A stretch of DNA of 64,000 nt from Delphinapterus leucas (Eukaryota > Chordata > Mammalia > Artiodactyla > Monodontidae): positions 9,603,884-9,667,883 of the forward strand of contig NW_022098050.1 of assembly GCF_002288925.2 (NCBI RefSeq). The letters run 5' to 3'. Within the stretch, counting starts at the first letter, position 1. The number at the start of each line of letters is the position of its first letter. The notes under the pieces were generated by a model. That model saw nothing but the letters and a program-made list of their open reading frames with translations. It had not been told where the DNA came from and searched no databases. This document shows, piece by piece, positions 1 through 10,978 of this stretch. A program made the translations under genes and the position numbers.

Positions 1-30
1 CTCTCCTATAACTTTTCTTTTGCTTTTATT

Positions 31-2010
31 ATTTATTTATTTATTTTTGAATTTTATTTTCTTTATTTTTTTATACAGCAGGTTCTTATTAGTTATCCAT
101 TTAAAACATATTAGTGTATATATGTCAATCCCAATCTCCCAATCTCCAATCACCACGACCGCCCTGCCGCCTCTTTCCCCCACCTTGGTGTCCATACATT
201 TGTTCTCTACATCTGTGTCTCTATTTCTGCCCTGCAAACTGGTCCATCTGTACCATTTTTCTAGGTTCCATATACATGCGTTAATATATGATATTTGTTT
301 TTCTCTTTCTGACTTACTTCACCCTGTATGACAGTCTCTAGATCCATCCACGTCTCTACAAATGACCCAATTTCATTCCTTTTTATGGCTGAGTAATATT
401 CCATTATATATATGTACCACATTTTCTTTATCCATTCGTCTGTTGATGGGCATTTAGGTTGTGTCCATGACCTGGCTATTGTAAATAGTGCTGCAATGAA
501 CATTGGGGTGCATGTGTCTTTTTGAATTACGGTTTTCTCTGGATATATGCCCAGTAGTGGGATTGCTGAGTCATATGGTAATTCTATTTTTAGATTTTTA
601 AGGAACTTCCATACTGTTCTCCATAGTGGCTATATCAATTTACATTCCCACCAACAGTGCAAGAGGGTTCCCTTTTCTCCACACCCTCTCCAGCATTTAT
701 CCTTTGTAGATTTTCTGATGATGCCCATTCTAACTGGTGTGAGGTGATACCTCATGGTAGTTTTGATTTGCATTTTTCTAATGATTAGTGATGTTGAGCA
801 GCCTTTCATGTGCTTCTTGCCCATCTGTATGTCTTCTTTGGAGAAATGTCTATTTGGGTCTTCTGCCCATTTTTCAGTTGGGTTGTTTGTTTTTCTAATA
901 TTGAGCTGCATGGGCTGTTTATATATTTTGGAGATTAATCCTTTGTTGATTCATTTGCAAATATTTTCTACCATTCTGAGGGTTGTCTTTTCGTCTTGTT
1001 TGTAGTTTCCTTTGCTTTGCAAAAGATTTTAAATTTCATTAGGTCCTACTTGTTTATTTTTGCTTTTATTTCCATTACTCTAGGAGGTGGATCAATAAAG
1101 ATCTTGCTGTGATTTATGTCAAAGAGTGCTCTTCCTATGTTTTCCTCTAAGAGTTTTATAGTGTCCAGTCTTACATTTAGGTCATTAATCCATTTTGAGT
1201 TTATTTTTGTGTACGGTGTTAGGGAGTGTTCTAATTTCATTCTTTTACATGTTTGTATCATCTTTAATTTCTTTCATCAGTGTCTTATAGTTTTCTGCAT
1301 ACAGGTCTTTTGTCTCCTTAGGTAGGTTTATTCTTAGGTATTTTATTCTTTTTGTTGCAGTGGTAAATGGGAGTGTTTCCTTAATTTCTCTTTCAGATTT
1401 TTCATCATTAGTGTATAGGAATGCCAGAGATTTCTGTGCATTCATTTTGTATCCTGCTACTTTACCAAATTCATTGATTAGCTCTAGTAGTTTTCTGGTG
1501 GCATCTTTAGGATTCTCTATGTATAGTATCATGTCATCTGCAAACAGTGACAGTTTTACTTCTTCTTTTCCAATTTGTATTCCGTTTATTTCTTTTTCTT
1601 CTCTGATTGCCATGGCTAGGACTTCCAAAACTATGTTGAATAATAGAGGTGAGAGTGGGCACCTTGTCTTGTTCCTGACCTTAGAGGAAATGCTTTCAGT
1701 TTTTCACCATTGAGAATGATGTTTGCTGTGGGTTTGTCATATATGGCCTTTATTATATTGAGGTAGTTTCCCTCTATGCCCAGTTTCTGGAGAGTTTTTT
1801 ATCATAAATGGGTGTTGAATTTTGTCAAAAGCTTTTTCTGCATCTATTGAGAGGATAATACGGTTTTTTTCCTTCAGTTTGGTAATATGGTGTATCATGT
1901 TGATTGATTTGCATATATTGAAGAATCCTTGCAGTTAGTTGTGATTCCAGTGCTCTCGCAAGAGGGAGTTAGCGCATGTCCTTCTACTCTGCCATCTTGA
2001 ACCAATCTCC
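31..2010 (-). mobile_element. L1 LINE, antisense, internally deleted, with 5' tip
   Basis: A young-looking L1 read on the minus strand. The 3'UTR lies at the left and is followed by the ORF2 C-terminal region and part of the reverse transcriptase. A 10 bp target duplication (TGCTTTTATT) flanks it at 21-30 and 2011-2020, so both ends are defined. ORF2 jumps near 1250-1260 from the KDDTN block to the CKRMKLEH block, omitting several hundred bases. Near 1931-1936 the reverse transcriptase region joins directly to about 75 bases ending in a typical L1 5' tip (minus strand GGAGATTGGTTCAAGATGG). The reading frames are also broken by stops. It is a dead copy that lacks ORF1 and most of ORF2. Confidence 0.9.
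1245..1628 (-). pseudogene. L1 ORF2 reverse transcriptase fragment
   Basis: This 127-codon open stretch lies inside the antisense L1. It contains the reverse transcriptase catalytic motif FADDMI, about 30 residues in, preceded by the [17 protein letters not shown] context and followed by [19 protein letters not shown]. The active protein would nick DNA and copy L1 RNA. Here only a fragment of the RT domain survives, with no endonuclease and no C-terminal Cys region in frame. The motif identification is firm; function is lost. Confidence 0.9.
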
Positions 2011-2020
2011 TGCTTTTATT

Positions 2021-2968
2021 TTTTAAATTAAAAAATTTGTATTTTATATTGGACTATAGTTGATTCACAATGTTGTGTTAATTTCAGGTGTACAGCAAAT
2101 CAATTATACATATACCTAGATCTATTCTTTTTCAAATTCTTTTCCCATTTAGGTTATTACAGAATATTGAGCAGAGTTCCCTGTACTATACAGTAGGTCC
2201 TTGTTGGTCATCTTTTTCTTTTTTTATTTAATTTATTTTTGGCTGTGTTGGGTGTTCGTTGCTGTGTGCAGGCTTTCTCTAGTTGCGGCGAGCAGGGGCT
2301 ACTCTTCGTTGTGGTGCACGGGCTTCTCATTGCAGTGGCTTCTCTTGTTGCAGAGCACGGGCTCTAGAGTGCAGGCTCAGTAGTTGTGGTGCATGGCTTA
2401 GTTGCTCCGTGGCATGTGGGATCTTCCTGGACCAGGAATCAAACCCCTGTCCCCTGCATTGGCAGGCAGATTCTTAACCACTGCGCCACCAGGGAAGTCC
2501 CTGGCTATCTATTTTACATATAGTGGTTTGTATATGTCAATCCCAAACTCCCAACTTATCCCTCCCCCTCCACCTTTCCCCTTTGGTAACCATAAGTTTA
2601 TTTTCTATGTCTGAGTCTGTTTCTGTTTTGTAAGTAAGTTCATTTGTATCATTTTTTTCAGGTTCCACATATAAGCAATATCATATGATATTTGTCTTTC
2701 TCTGACTTACTTCACTTAGCATGGTAATCTCCAGGTCCATCCATGTTGCTGCAAATGGCATTATTTCATTATTTTTAATGGCTGAGTAATATTCCATTGT
2801 GTATATGTGTCACATCTTCTTTGTCCATTCATCTATTGATGGACATTTAGGTTGCTTCCGTGTCTTGGCTGTTGTAAACAGTGCTGCAATGAACATTGGG
2901 GTGCATGTATCCTTTTGAACCAGAACTCCAGATATATGCCCAGGAGTGGGATTGCTGCATCCTATAAC
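2021..2968 (-). mobile_element. L1 LINE 3' end, antisense, split by a SINE
   Basis: A 5'-truncated L1 on the minus strand. It starts at the left with a T-rich tail and the 3'UTR (ATTGGACTATAGTTGATTC). It continues through the end of ORF2, seen as the antisense of the [12 protein letters not shown] segment near 2780-2800, and stops near 2968. A CHR-1-like SINE at 2218-2501 divides it; the L1 text resumes at 2506 without loss. The neighbouring L1 at 31-2010 inserted at the T-rich edge of this copy, so this one is older. Confidence 0.85.
2218..2501 (-). mobile_element. CHR-1-like tRNA-derived SINE, antisense
   Basis: The tRNA-like head is at the right, antisense, ending CCACCAGGGAAGTCC, and the A/T-rich tail is at the left. 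The long middle (GTTGCGGCGAGCAGGGGCT) is typical of the CHR-1 type found in cetartiodactyls. It sits inside an L1 3'UTR, and a degenerate target duplication (TGGTCATCTTTT against TGGCTATCTATTTT) can be seen. Such SINEs are transcribed by RNA polymerase III and moved by L1 machinery. Several apparent open frames here are artefacts of the SINE. Confidence 0.88.
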
Positions 2969-3834
2969 TTCTTTATATAAAATGTTTTACCAAACAAATA
3001 GCTGGATATGTTCTCTACATGACTGCTTTAGTTGCTCAACTGGTAAGCATCCAGTGGGCTTACTAGTTCATAAATGTGACTTTGGAAGTGCCAGGAGGGT
3101 AACAACTCTTTATGAGAGATGCTTGCATTCCTGGGCAATTATATACTTAATCACTTTGAAGTTAAGCTTAGAATGTCTACAATGAGTAACTAAAATATCC
3201 ATTTCTGCAGAGAAGTTTTGATAAGAATAACATGCATTTTTAAGCATTCATTTAACAAATAATTTTATTCTTAAAAATGTCTACATGCAATCAGAGCTTT
3301 AGAAGTACTAAGAAACATAAAACTGACTGATCTGAGTACAAGAACCTTGACAAACTGCAGATGAAATACTATATATAGCTGCAGTATATGAATAAATAAA
3401 ATGCATCAATATTTTATCAATTACTATAAGATCTGCTGGTTTCTTTTATCTCTGTTATGTCAGTTTTTATTCAATTGTATGCTTCTGTATTTTCAGGGTA
3501 TTTTTTTCCTGGTAAAACCAACCAGAAATTTGTCTACCTAATTAGCTTTTCTTTAATTTACTTGGCAATTTTTTGATTTACTTAGCAATTCTGTTTTATT
3601 TAATTCACTCATTTCTGGTTTTATTTCATCTTAATTCTTCTCTCTTGCATAATTTGATTTCTTATTTACTTGTGATTTTCATGACTACTTGTGTCAAATC
3701 TTAGTTTAATTCTTTGTCCTATTTTTGCTTAATAATAAGGCAATTAAAGCTACATTTGACTCAGAACATTGGAATCAGCCTGTGAAATTTTTTGAGTAGT
3801 GTATTTATTGTAATAATGTAACTTTTTCCCTAAA
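2969..3834. other. AT-rich intergenic DNA, nothing recognised
   Basis: I see no coding signal, no clear repeat and no RNA gene in this stretch. It is AT-rich with scattered short open frames only. It may hold very old repeat remnants too diverged to recognise by eye. Confidence 0.5.
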
Positions 3835-5630
3835 TGAAAACATGTTCATTATCAAAATGCAAACACATACATGTATATACAGGAGAAAAGTGACATTTGT
3901 TCTTTTTGCATTCCTTTTCCGTAATACCATTTCCTCATCCAGGGGTAAACACTGTTAATGATTTGGTACACTATATCCTTCCCAACCCATTTCTATACAT
4001 TTACCAACATATGTGTTTGTGTGCATTTATATTTATATACATTAGATATGTATACACACGTATGTGGCTTACACATTATAAGTGTCATATTACACATATT
4101 GTTCTGTAAGTTGATTTCCCTTTTAATATATCATAGATATGTATTAATGGCCAATTGCCCTCACATGTTGTTTTACCAGTTTACATTACCTCCAAGAGGT
4201 ATGCTTTCTAATACTTTATCCAACACCAAAGGGGAACTGTCTTTTCTAATTTTTACAAAATTGATATATAAAGAGACACATTATTATTTTATATTAATGT
4301 ACACTTCTTTGATTATTAGTGAGGTTAGGGTAGTTTCATTTATTTATTAGCTAGTAAGACTTCTTTAAATTGCTTGCCAATATTCTTTGCTTGATTTTGT
4401 ATTAGGCGGTCTTTACCTGATTTATTGGACTAGATCTCATTATTTTCTAAGTGGTTGATAAATAATGTTTCATTTCACATTTGACCCAAGAATTACAGAA
4501 AATTTTATGTTTCCAAGCAGTTGAGTAAACATTTTGTTTGAAATGTTATTTCTTTTAGATCTTTTATGATTTTTTGCACTGAGGTTAGGAATATAACCTG
4601 CAAAATATCTGCTTTATGGAATTTACTGAGGTTTGCTTCATGGTCTAATATATAGTCATTTAAAAATATTTACATGGACATTGATAAAGGTTTATTTTCT
4701 TTTGCAGATTAGGTAGTATATATTTATTAAATTAATCATATTGCTTATGTATACAGATCCTCTACGTCCTTAGGATTTTTTTTTGCCTGAATATAAGAAT
4801 GATCAGTTAAAATTTTCCAGTATTATTTTGTCTTGTCATTTTATTATTGTATTTTTAAACAGTTTTTGTTTTGTATTTTTTAATGTAGTGTTATTTAGCA
4901 CAAGTGTTTTATGACGACCATATCTTCATTTTAACTCACATAGTTACTATAAAATGACCCTTTTTGTCTTACTTAATTCTTTTTTGGCTTCACCTGGCTT
5001 ATTTTTTTTGTTCTTTTCTTAAAGTTTTCAACATTTTTATCATTTTGTTTTACTATTTTATTCCAGTAGTATAAGAGTTTTTCTTTTTTAAATAAAGCAC
5101 TTATCTCATAAATATTTGTTGTTGTTATACCTGCTGGGTTTGCTCATATTTTTGCTATTTTATTTTACATTTTTTTCTTATGATTCCTTTGTTTATTTTT
5201 CTTTTGTTACATAAACTTGAATCTTGCTTTTATCGTTTCCAGGGATTTGGAAAACAATATATTTTATAAATTCTAAGAAATATTTTTAACATTTTAGTAC
5301 TTCTAGAATTAAAATGCATCTAATAATTGATGATATGCTGTAGTTGAATTGGCAGCATTTTTTTCTTTCTTTGTGGTATGTAAAAAAAATGTTTCTTACT
5401 TTAGATTAAATGAAAAACAGCACGTCATATTTTAATGTTTTTAACCTTAATTTTTTCAAAAGAGTTGGAAAATGTTTCTCTAATTGAGTCAAGAGTAAAA
5501 TGCCACTTTAAACAATCCCTCTCTATTTAAAAAGAAGAAACTTTTAGAAAAGGCATTTACTTCTTCTTTGATCCAATTATTTCCTTATCTGGAGTCTTAT
5601 GCCTGTATTATTGCTATTCAAGGACTGTTT
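3835..5630 (-). mobile_element. ancient L1M-class LINE, antisense, degenerate
   Basis: From 3840 to about 4430 the text follows old L1 3'UTR and ORF2-end sequence in antisense. The cues are a block on short-term cooling of AT content, then GGGGTAAACACTGTTAATG near 3942 and TTCTTTGATTATTAGTGAGG near 4308. From about 4440 to 5100 it follows the upstream portion of L1M-class elements, including TTCATGGTCTAATATATAG and ATGACCCTTTTTGTCTTAC. After 5100 the match becomes weak. Together with 7330-10211 it can be read as one antisense LINE, 3' to 5', interrupted by the younger L1 at 5648. The family assignment is from memory of consensus text and is approximate. Confidence 0.55.
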
Positions 5631-5805
5631 TTAAGAATGACTGTTATGAAATATAGATCACTGGAACAAGATAGAAAGCCCAGAGATAAACCCACACACA
5701 TATGGTCACCTTAGCCCTGATAAAGGAGGCAAGAATATACAATGGAGAAAAGACAGCCTCTTCAATAAGTGGTGCTGGGAAAACTGGACAGCTACATGTA
5801 AAAGA

Positions 5806-6303
5806 ATGAAATTAGAACACTCCCTAACACCATACACAAAAATCCACTCAAAATGGATTAACAACCTAAATGTAAGGCCAGACACTATCAAACTCTTAGA
5901 GGAAAATATAGGCAGAACACTCCATGACATAAATCACAGCAAGATCCTTTTTGACCCATCTCCTAGAGAAATGGAAATAAAAACAAAAATAAACAAATGG
6001 GACCTAATGAAACTTCAAAGCTTTTGCACAGCAAAGGAAACCATTCAGAAGATGAAAAGACAACCCTCAGAATGGGAGAAAATATTTGCAAATGAAGCAA
6101 CTGACAAAGGATCAATCTCCAAAATATACAAGCAGCTCATGCAGCTCAATATTAAAAAAACAAACAACCCAATCCAAAATTGGGCAGAAGACCTAAATAG
6201 ACATTTCTCCAAAGAAGATATACAGATTGCAAACAAATGCATGAAAGAATGCTCAACATCATTAATCATTAGAGAAATGCAAATCAAAACTACAATGAGA
6301 TAG
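5806..6303 (+). pseudogene. L1 ORF2 fragment upstream of the Cys-rich region
   Basis: An open stretch of 165 codons matching the ORF2p region after the reverse transcriptase. It begins [17 protein letters not shown] and includes [24 protein letters not shown] ends it just before the C-terminal domain at 6322. The true ORF2 frame starts upstream, so the ATG at 5806 is internal. It is a retrotransposon relic, not a host gene. The overlapping minus-strand frame at 6045-6638 is its antisense shadow. Confidence 0.88.
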
Positions 6304-6321
6304 CACCTCACACAGGTCAGA

Positions 6322-6798
6322 ATGGCCATCATCAAAAAATCTAGAAACAATAAATGCTGGAGAGGGTGTAAAGAAAAGGGAATCCTCTTGCACTGTTGGT
6401 GGGAATGTAAATTGATACAGCCACTATGGAGAACAGTATGGAGGTTCCTTAAAAAACTAAAAATAGAACTACCATATGACCCAGCAATCCCACTACTGGG
6501 CACATACCCTGAGAAAACCATAATTCCAAAAGGGTCATGTACCACAATGTTCATTGCAGCTCTATTTACAATAGCCAGGATATGGAAGCAACCTAAGTGT
6601 TCATCGGCAGATGAATGGATAAAGAAGATGTGGCACATATATACAATTGAATATTACTCAGCCATAAAAAGAAATGAAATTGAGTTATTTGTAGTGAGGT
6701 GGATGGACCTAGAGTCTGTCATACAGAGGGAAGTAAGTCAGAAAGAAAACCAAATACCATATGCTAATATATGGAATCGAAAAAAAAAAAGATTCTAA
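6322..6798 (+). pseudogene. L1 ORF2 C-terminal Cys-rich fragment
   Basis: This 158-codon stretch carries the ORF2p C-terminal signature [18 protein letters not shown] (C-x3-C-x8-H-C-x3-C spacing) near residues 10-30, then [11 protein letters not shown] and [15 protein letters not shown] text (here [11 protein letters not shown]). It ends naturally close to the ORF2 terminus, ahead of the 3'UTR. It is in phase with the fragment at 5806-6303 apart from the TAG stop, so a single nonsense change separates them. It remains a dead, 5'-truncated copy. Confidence 0.88.
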
Positions 6799-7329
6799 CG
6801 AACCTAGGGGCAGGACAGCAATAAAGACGCAGACATAGAGAATTGACTTGAGGACATGGGGAGGGGGAATGGTGAGCTGGGACAAAGTGAGAGAGTGGCA
6901 TGGACATATATACACTACCAAATGTAAAATAGATAGCTAGTGGGAAGCAGCTGCATAGCAAAGGAAGATCAGCTCGGTGCTTTGTGTCTACCTAGAGAGG
7001 TGGGATAGGGAGGGCGAGAGGGAGACGCAAGAGGGAGGAGATATGGGGATGTATGTATATTTATAGCTGAATCACTTTGTTATACAGCAGAAACTAACAC
7101 ACCATTGTAAAGCAATTATACTCCAAAAAAATGTTTAAAAAAACAAAATAATAATATGCTAAAATTGGATTGTTGAGATACAGACATAAATTAAGCTAAT
7201 AGACTTTATGGTTTTGAAGTTTGTGTCGTTAGGCTATTTATATATCCTTGCATAATAAAATAGCAGCATTGTTAAAAAAGAAAGAATGTTATATCTTCTA
7301 AGAATGACTGTCTTCTAAGAATGACTGTT

Positions 7330-10211
7330 GACGATTGCATGCAGTTTCACAACCAAATCCTTAAAAACAATTTACATTAATTTTTGGTTTAACAGGTTTG
7401 ATGTTCCCTGTTGATCCTTTTGTAATACAATTTACCTATTCTTGAGCTCTTTATTTTCCTTATCTCTCAACTTATGGAGTTAATTTTCAAGTAAGTTTTT
7501 CAAAAGTGCATATATAAAGAATGTATTTTTTGAGGCTTTCCATATGTGAGTCGACCTTTTGTTGTCTACACATACATATATGTCAACTATGAATGATATG
7601 AAATAACTGGGTCATATTCCTTTTCCCTCCAATTTATTAGATATTTAGCTGTTGTCTTCTAGCATTTTGTATTGCAGAAAAGAACTCTAAATTCAGCTTG
7701 CTTTTTGTTCCTTTGTTGGTAATTTGTTTTTCATGTCTGAGTGTTTGTAGAATTTTCTTTACACGTAATATTTTAAAAAGAATGACCAAGAATGATATTT
7801 CTAGGGTTGTAGTGAACCCTTTAAACCTGAAGATATTGGTTACCTTTCTTACATCTACTTCTTTCTCTCCCTTTCTTAACATAATGCCGTATTTCCAAGA
7901 CATTTGATTTGAGTAGATTATTGATTTCAGACCTTATTTTCTTTTTTAATATAAGCATTTGATACTCTAAATTTCCATCTAAGCATTTTTTTAGCAGTAT
8001 TCCACAAGTATTGATATGTCGTGTTCTTATTTTTATTTAATTCAAAATATTCTCTAATTTCCTTTGTGATTTCCTGTTTAATCCATAAGATATTTAAAAG
8101 TTTTTTTTGTTTAATTTCCCAATACTTTACCTCTTCAAGTAAAATGTAGAACCTTACAACCATATGTGTCCCTTTATTTTTCCCCTGACCTTTATGCTAT
8201 AGTTTTCATATGTTTTACATCTACATATATTGAAACCTCACCAGATGTTATAATTTTTGCTTTCAGGAGTCATACCTTTAAAAACCAATTTAAGAGGAGA
8301 AACACAATCTATTATATCTTCCCAGGTATTTATCATTTTTATTGCTCTTTCTTCACTGATGAAGTTCTATTTTTTTCCTAGTATCATTTTCATTTGACCT
8401 CAGGAACTGCCTTTAGTATTTATTGTAGAACAAGTTTGCTGGGGATGTATTCTTTTAGTTTCCTGTCATGTAAGAATGTATTTCTTTAGCATTCATTCTT
8501 GAATGATATTTCTGGACATAGAATTTTGTGTTGTTGCTTCTTTTCTTTTAGCACTTTAAAAATGTTCCATTGTCTTACCTCTAAGTTGTCTGATAAGAAA
8601 CCTGCATTCCCTTTAATGAATCGTTGTTTCCCTATATGTCATATGTTGTTTTCCTTTCAAGGTTTTTTCTCCATCTTCGGTTGCAGAAGTTTGATTATGA
8701 TGTGTCTGGGTGTTGTACTCTTTGGTTTATTCTGTTTGGCATTCATAGAGCTTCCTGAATTTGTAAAATTATTTGTACAATTATGAAATTGTAAAAACCA
8801 GGTTTGGGAAGTTTTCCACCATTATTTCTTAGAGTATGTATTTCTTTGAATATATATTTTTTCATTACCCTCCTTTACCTCTCCTTCTGTTACTCCAATG
8901 ATACAGCTGTTAGATCTTTAGGTATTGTTCCATAGTCTCTGAGCCTCTCTTGATTTTAAAAAACATCTTTCTCTCTGTTCTTTACATTGGATAATATTTA
9001 TTGTCTATCTTTAAATTCACTGACTATTTCCTCTATCATCTCCCTTTTGCTGTTTGGTCTATCCAGGAATTTTTAAAGTTCAGATATTTTATTTTCAGCT
9101 TTAAAATTTAAATTTGATTTTTTTGTGGTTTCTATTTTTCTGCTGAGAACTTTCATCTTTCCATTCATATCAAACGTTTATTTCACAGAGTATAGCTATA
9201 ATCGCTACTTTAAGTCTTTAATACTTCCATTATCTGGATCATTGCAAAGTTGGCTTCTGTTGCGAATGGATGACATTTAAAACATTCTCTGTATGTTGTG
9301 TAATTTTCTACTTTATCTGGACATTTTGAACCTTTTGTTGTGCAGCTTCTGGATCCTGTTATAATTCTCTGGAGAAAGTTGATTTATTTTGTCTAGAAAG
9401 TAATTAACCCAGTTAGATTAAGACCGCAAGTTTTATCTCACTGCAAAAGTAGGGGATGATTCTACTTTCATTCTGGTTTATTAAGCCTTTGCTATGCTTC
9501 ATTTGGTCTGTCCCACATATGTGCCACTCAGGTTTAGGTTGAGACTTGCCAGTAGATTGACTTGTACTTCAATTCTCAAAGCTTTTAATCTACTTCTTTG
9601 TGTCTCTCCTGTGCGTGTACAACTCAAGGGTGATGATGAGCCCAGGACTTCTGTGGATTCATGCAGGAATTAAGGGTTCCTTTTCTCCAGTTCTCTTCTT
9701 TTGGAATTCCCCCCACACTTTCTGACTCTCAGGGTTCTCTTTCTTGGTTTCTCTGGCCAGAAAATTGAGGTTTATCTCAGAGATTTAGTCATCCATGCTG
9801 CCACTGCAATGCAGATCTGTAACTGGGACCCACCCTCAGGGCAAAGGTGCCAGAAAAAAGAGATCAAAGGAGATTTTTTTCCCACACTTTTTGGACCACA
9901 GGACCCCTTTCTCTTGATTCCTCTGGCCAGAAAGATGGATTTTCTATCTGAGTTTTAGTTTTCATATTGGTGCCTCTTCACAGCCCCACAACTGGAGACT
10001 GCCTTCAGAGCAATACTGTAAAAGTAAAGAAAAAGAAAAGAACAGAAAATCTCACCTCTCTATGAATCACTTCTCCAAGTTTTGAGTCCTTTTAAAAAAT
10101 TCCTCCTGCTTCTGTTTACTTTTAAGTCCTCAGTATTTTGTCCAGTATGTTTAGTTACAATCAGTAGGAAAGGTTTTAGTGGACTTACTCCATCTTGGCT
10201 GGAACCAGAAG
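7330..10211 (-). mobile_element. ancient L1M/HAL1-type LINE 5' half, antisense
   Basis: Antisense text typical of the 5' half of old L1M or HAL1-type elements. Cues are TAGAACCTTACAACC near 8148, CTTTAGTATTTATTGTAG near 8411, TTTGATTATGATGTGTCTG near 8692 and TTGGGAAGTTTTCCACC near 8804. It ends at about 10211 with CTCCATCTTGGCTGGAACC, which reads on the minus strand as an L1 5' tip. From 9709 to 10040 there is a tandem duplication of the promoter-side sequence. No reading frame survives. Exact subfamily is unknown; the 7330-7620 part is least certain. Confidence 0.6.
9709..10040 (-). repeat. two diverged tandem copies in an L1M 5'UTR
   Basis: Two copies of about 175 bp lie head to tail (roughly 9709-9884 and 9885-10040). 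Each begins CCCACACTTT and carries TCTCTGGCCAGAAA (copy 1) or CCTCTGGCCAGAAA (copy 2), followed by a TCTGAG/TCAGAG-TTTTAGT-like segment. They lie next to the inferred L1 5' tip, so they are probably monomer-like 5'UTR repeats of the old LINE. Confidence 0.65.
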
Positions 10212-10527
10212 CACCCTCATTGTGGTATTAATTTGCATTTCCCAGATAATAGGAAAGTTGAGTATCTTTTCTTCTCCTCCTTTTTTTGTTATTCAATAAT
10301 GAAGTATTTTTTAGTATTTTGCCTAATTTTCTATTATGTTGTCTTTTTCTTATTGATTAGTAAGAGTTCTTTATGTATTAAAAATATGAGTCCTTTTTGG
10401 GTTCATGTATCATGAATATCTTCTCCCACTATGTAGGTTGACTTCTACTCTGTTCATGGTCTTTTTTGATAAATAGAATGTCTTAATTTTGATATAATAC
10501 TACGTGTCTTTTTTTCATGGCAAGTGC
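10212..10527 (-). mobile_element. probable L1M ORF2 fragment, antisense
   Basis: AT-rich text with the order TTTGCATTTCCCAGATAATA, AGAGTTCTTTATGTATTAAA and CTTCTCCCACTATGTAGG resembles antisense ORF2 3' sequence of an old L1. The edges and subfamily are uncertain. It is bounded by an L1 5' tip on the left and a SINE on the right. Confidence 0.45.
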
Positions 10528-10736
10528 TTTTTTTTTTTTTTTTTGTGGTACGCGGGCCTCTCACTGTTGTGGCCTCTCCTGTTGCGGAGCACAGGCTCCA
10601 GACGCACAGGCTCAGCGGCCATGGCTCACGGGCCCAGCCGCTCCGTGGCATGTGGGATCTTCCCGGACCGGGGCACGAACCCGTGTCCCCTGCATTGGCA
10701 GGTGGACTCTCAACCACTGGGCCACCAGGGAAGCCC
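10528..10736 (-). mobile_element. CHR-2 SINE, antisense
   Basis: A near full-length copy in antisense. It runs from a T-rich tail through GGTACGCGGGCCTCTCACTG, the GC-rich middle (TCACGGGCCCAGCCGCTCC) and the tRNA-like head ending CCACCAGGGAAGCCC. The B-box equivalent appears antisense as GGGGCACGAACC. This SINE type is characteristic of cetaceans and hippos. The three overlapping plus-strand open frames are products of the GC-rich SINE, not genes. No clear target duplication is seen. Confidence 0.93.
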
Positions 10737-10747
10737 TAGTGTGTACC

Positions 10748-10978
10748 TTTTTTTTTTTTTTAACATCTTTATTGGAGTATAATTGCTTTACAATGGTGTG
10801 TTAGTTTCTGCTTTACAACAAAATGAATCAGTTATATATATACATATGTTCCCATATCTCATCCCTCTTGCCTCTCCCTCCCTCCCACCCTCCCTATCCC
10901 ACCCCTCCAGGCGATCACAAAGCACCGAGCTGATCTCCCTGTGCTATGCGGCTGCTTCCCACTAGCTATCTACCTTAC
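10748..10978 (-). mobile_element. L1 3' end, antisense, truncated
   Basis: A poly-T start is followed by AACATCTTTATTGGAGTATA and the antisense L1 3'UTR, including a pyrimidine-rich stretch (CCTCTCCCTCCCTCCCACC). It stops at CTATCTACCTTACTTGG. It is the same 3'UTR type as the sense copy ending at 7146, only about 230 bases long. Confidence 0.88.

Larger units (their letters stand above)
5648..7146 (+). mobile_element. 5'-truncated L1 LINE, sense
   Basis: A relatively young L1 starting inside ORF2 and running through the C-terminal Cys-rich region, the 3'UTR (GGGAAGCAGCTGCATAGC) and an A-rich tail near 7127-7146. Two open stretches, 5806-6303 and 6322-6798, are separated by a single in-frame TAG at 6301. 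A 14 bp repeat TAAGAATGACTGTT precedes it at 5632-5645 and recurs exactly at 7316-7329, about 170 bases beyond the tail, with a one-base variant at 7299-7312. The insertion may therefore include downstream transduced sequence. It lies within an older antisense L1M. Confidence 0.92.

Noticed and set aside
6045..6638. 197-codon minus-strand open frame
   Set aside because: It is the antisense of a sense L1 ORF2 C-terminal region; the same shadow appears opposite other L1 copies in this window.
10504..10804. Overlapping GC-rich frames, also at 24.3-25.2, 42.5-42.8 and 54.0-54.3 kb
   Set aside because: The near-identical translations come from CHR-2 SINE copies in both orientations.
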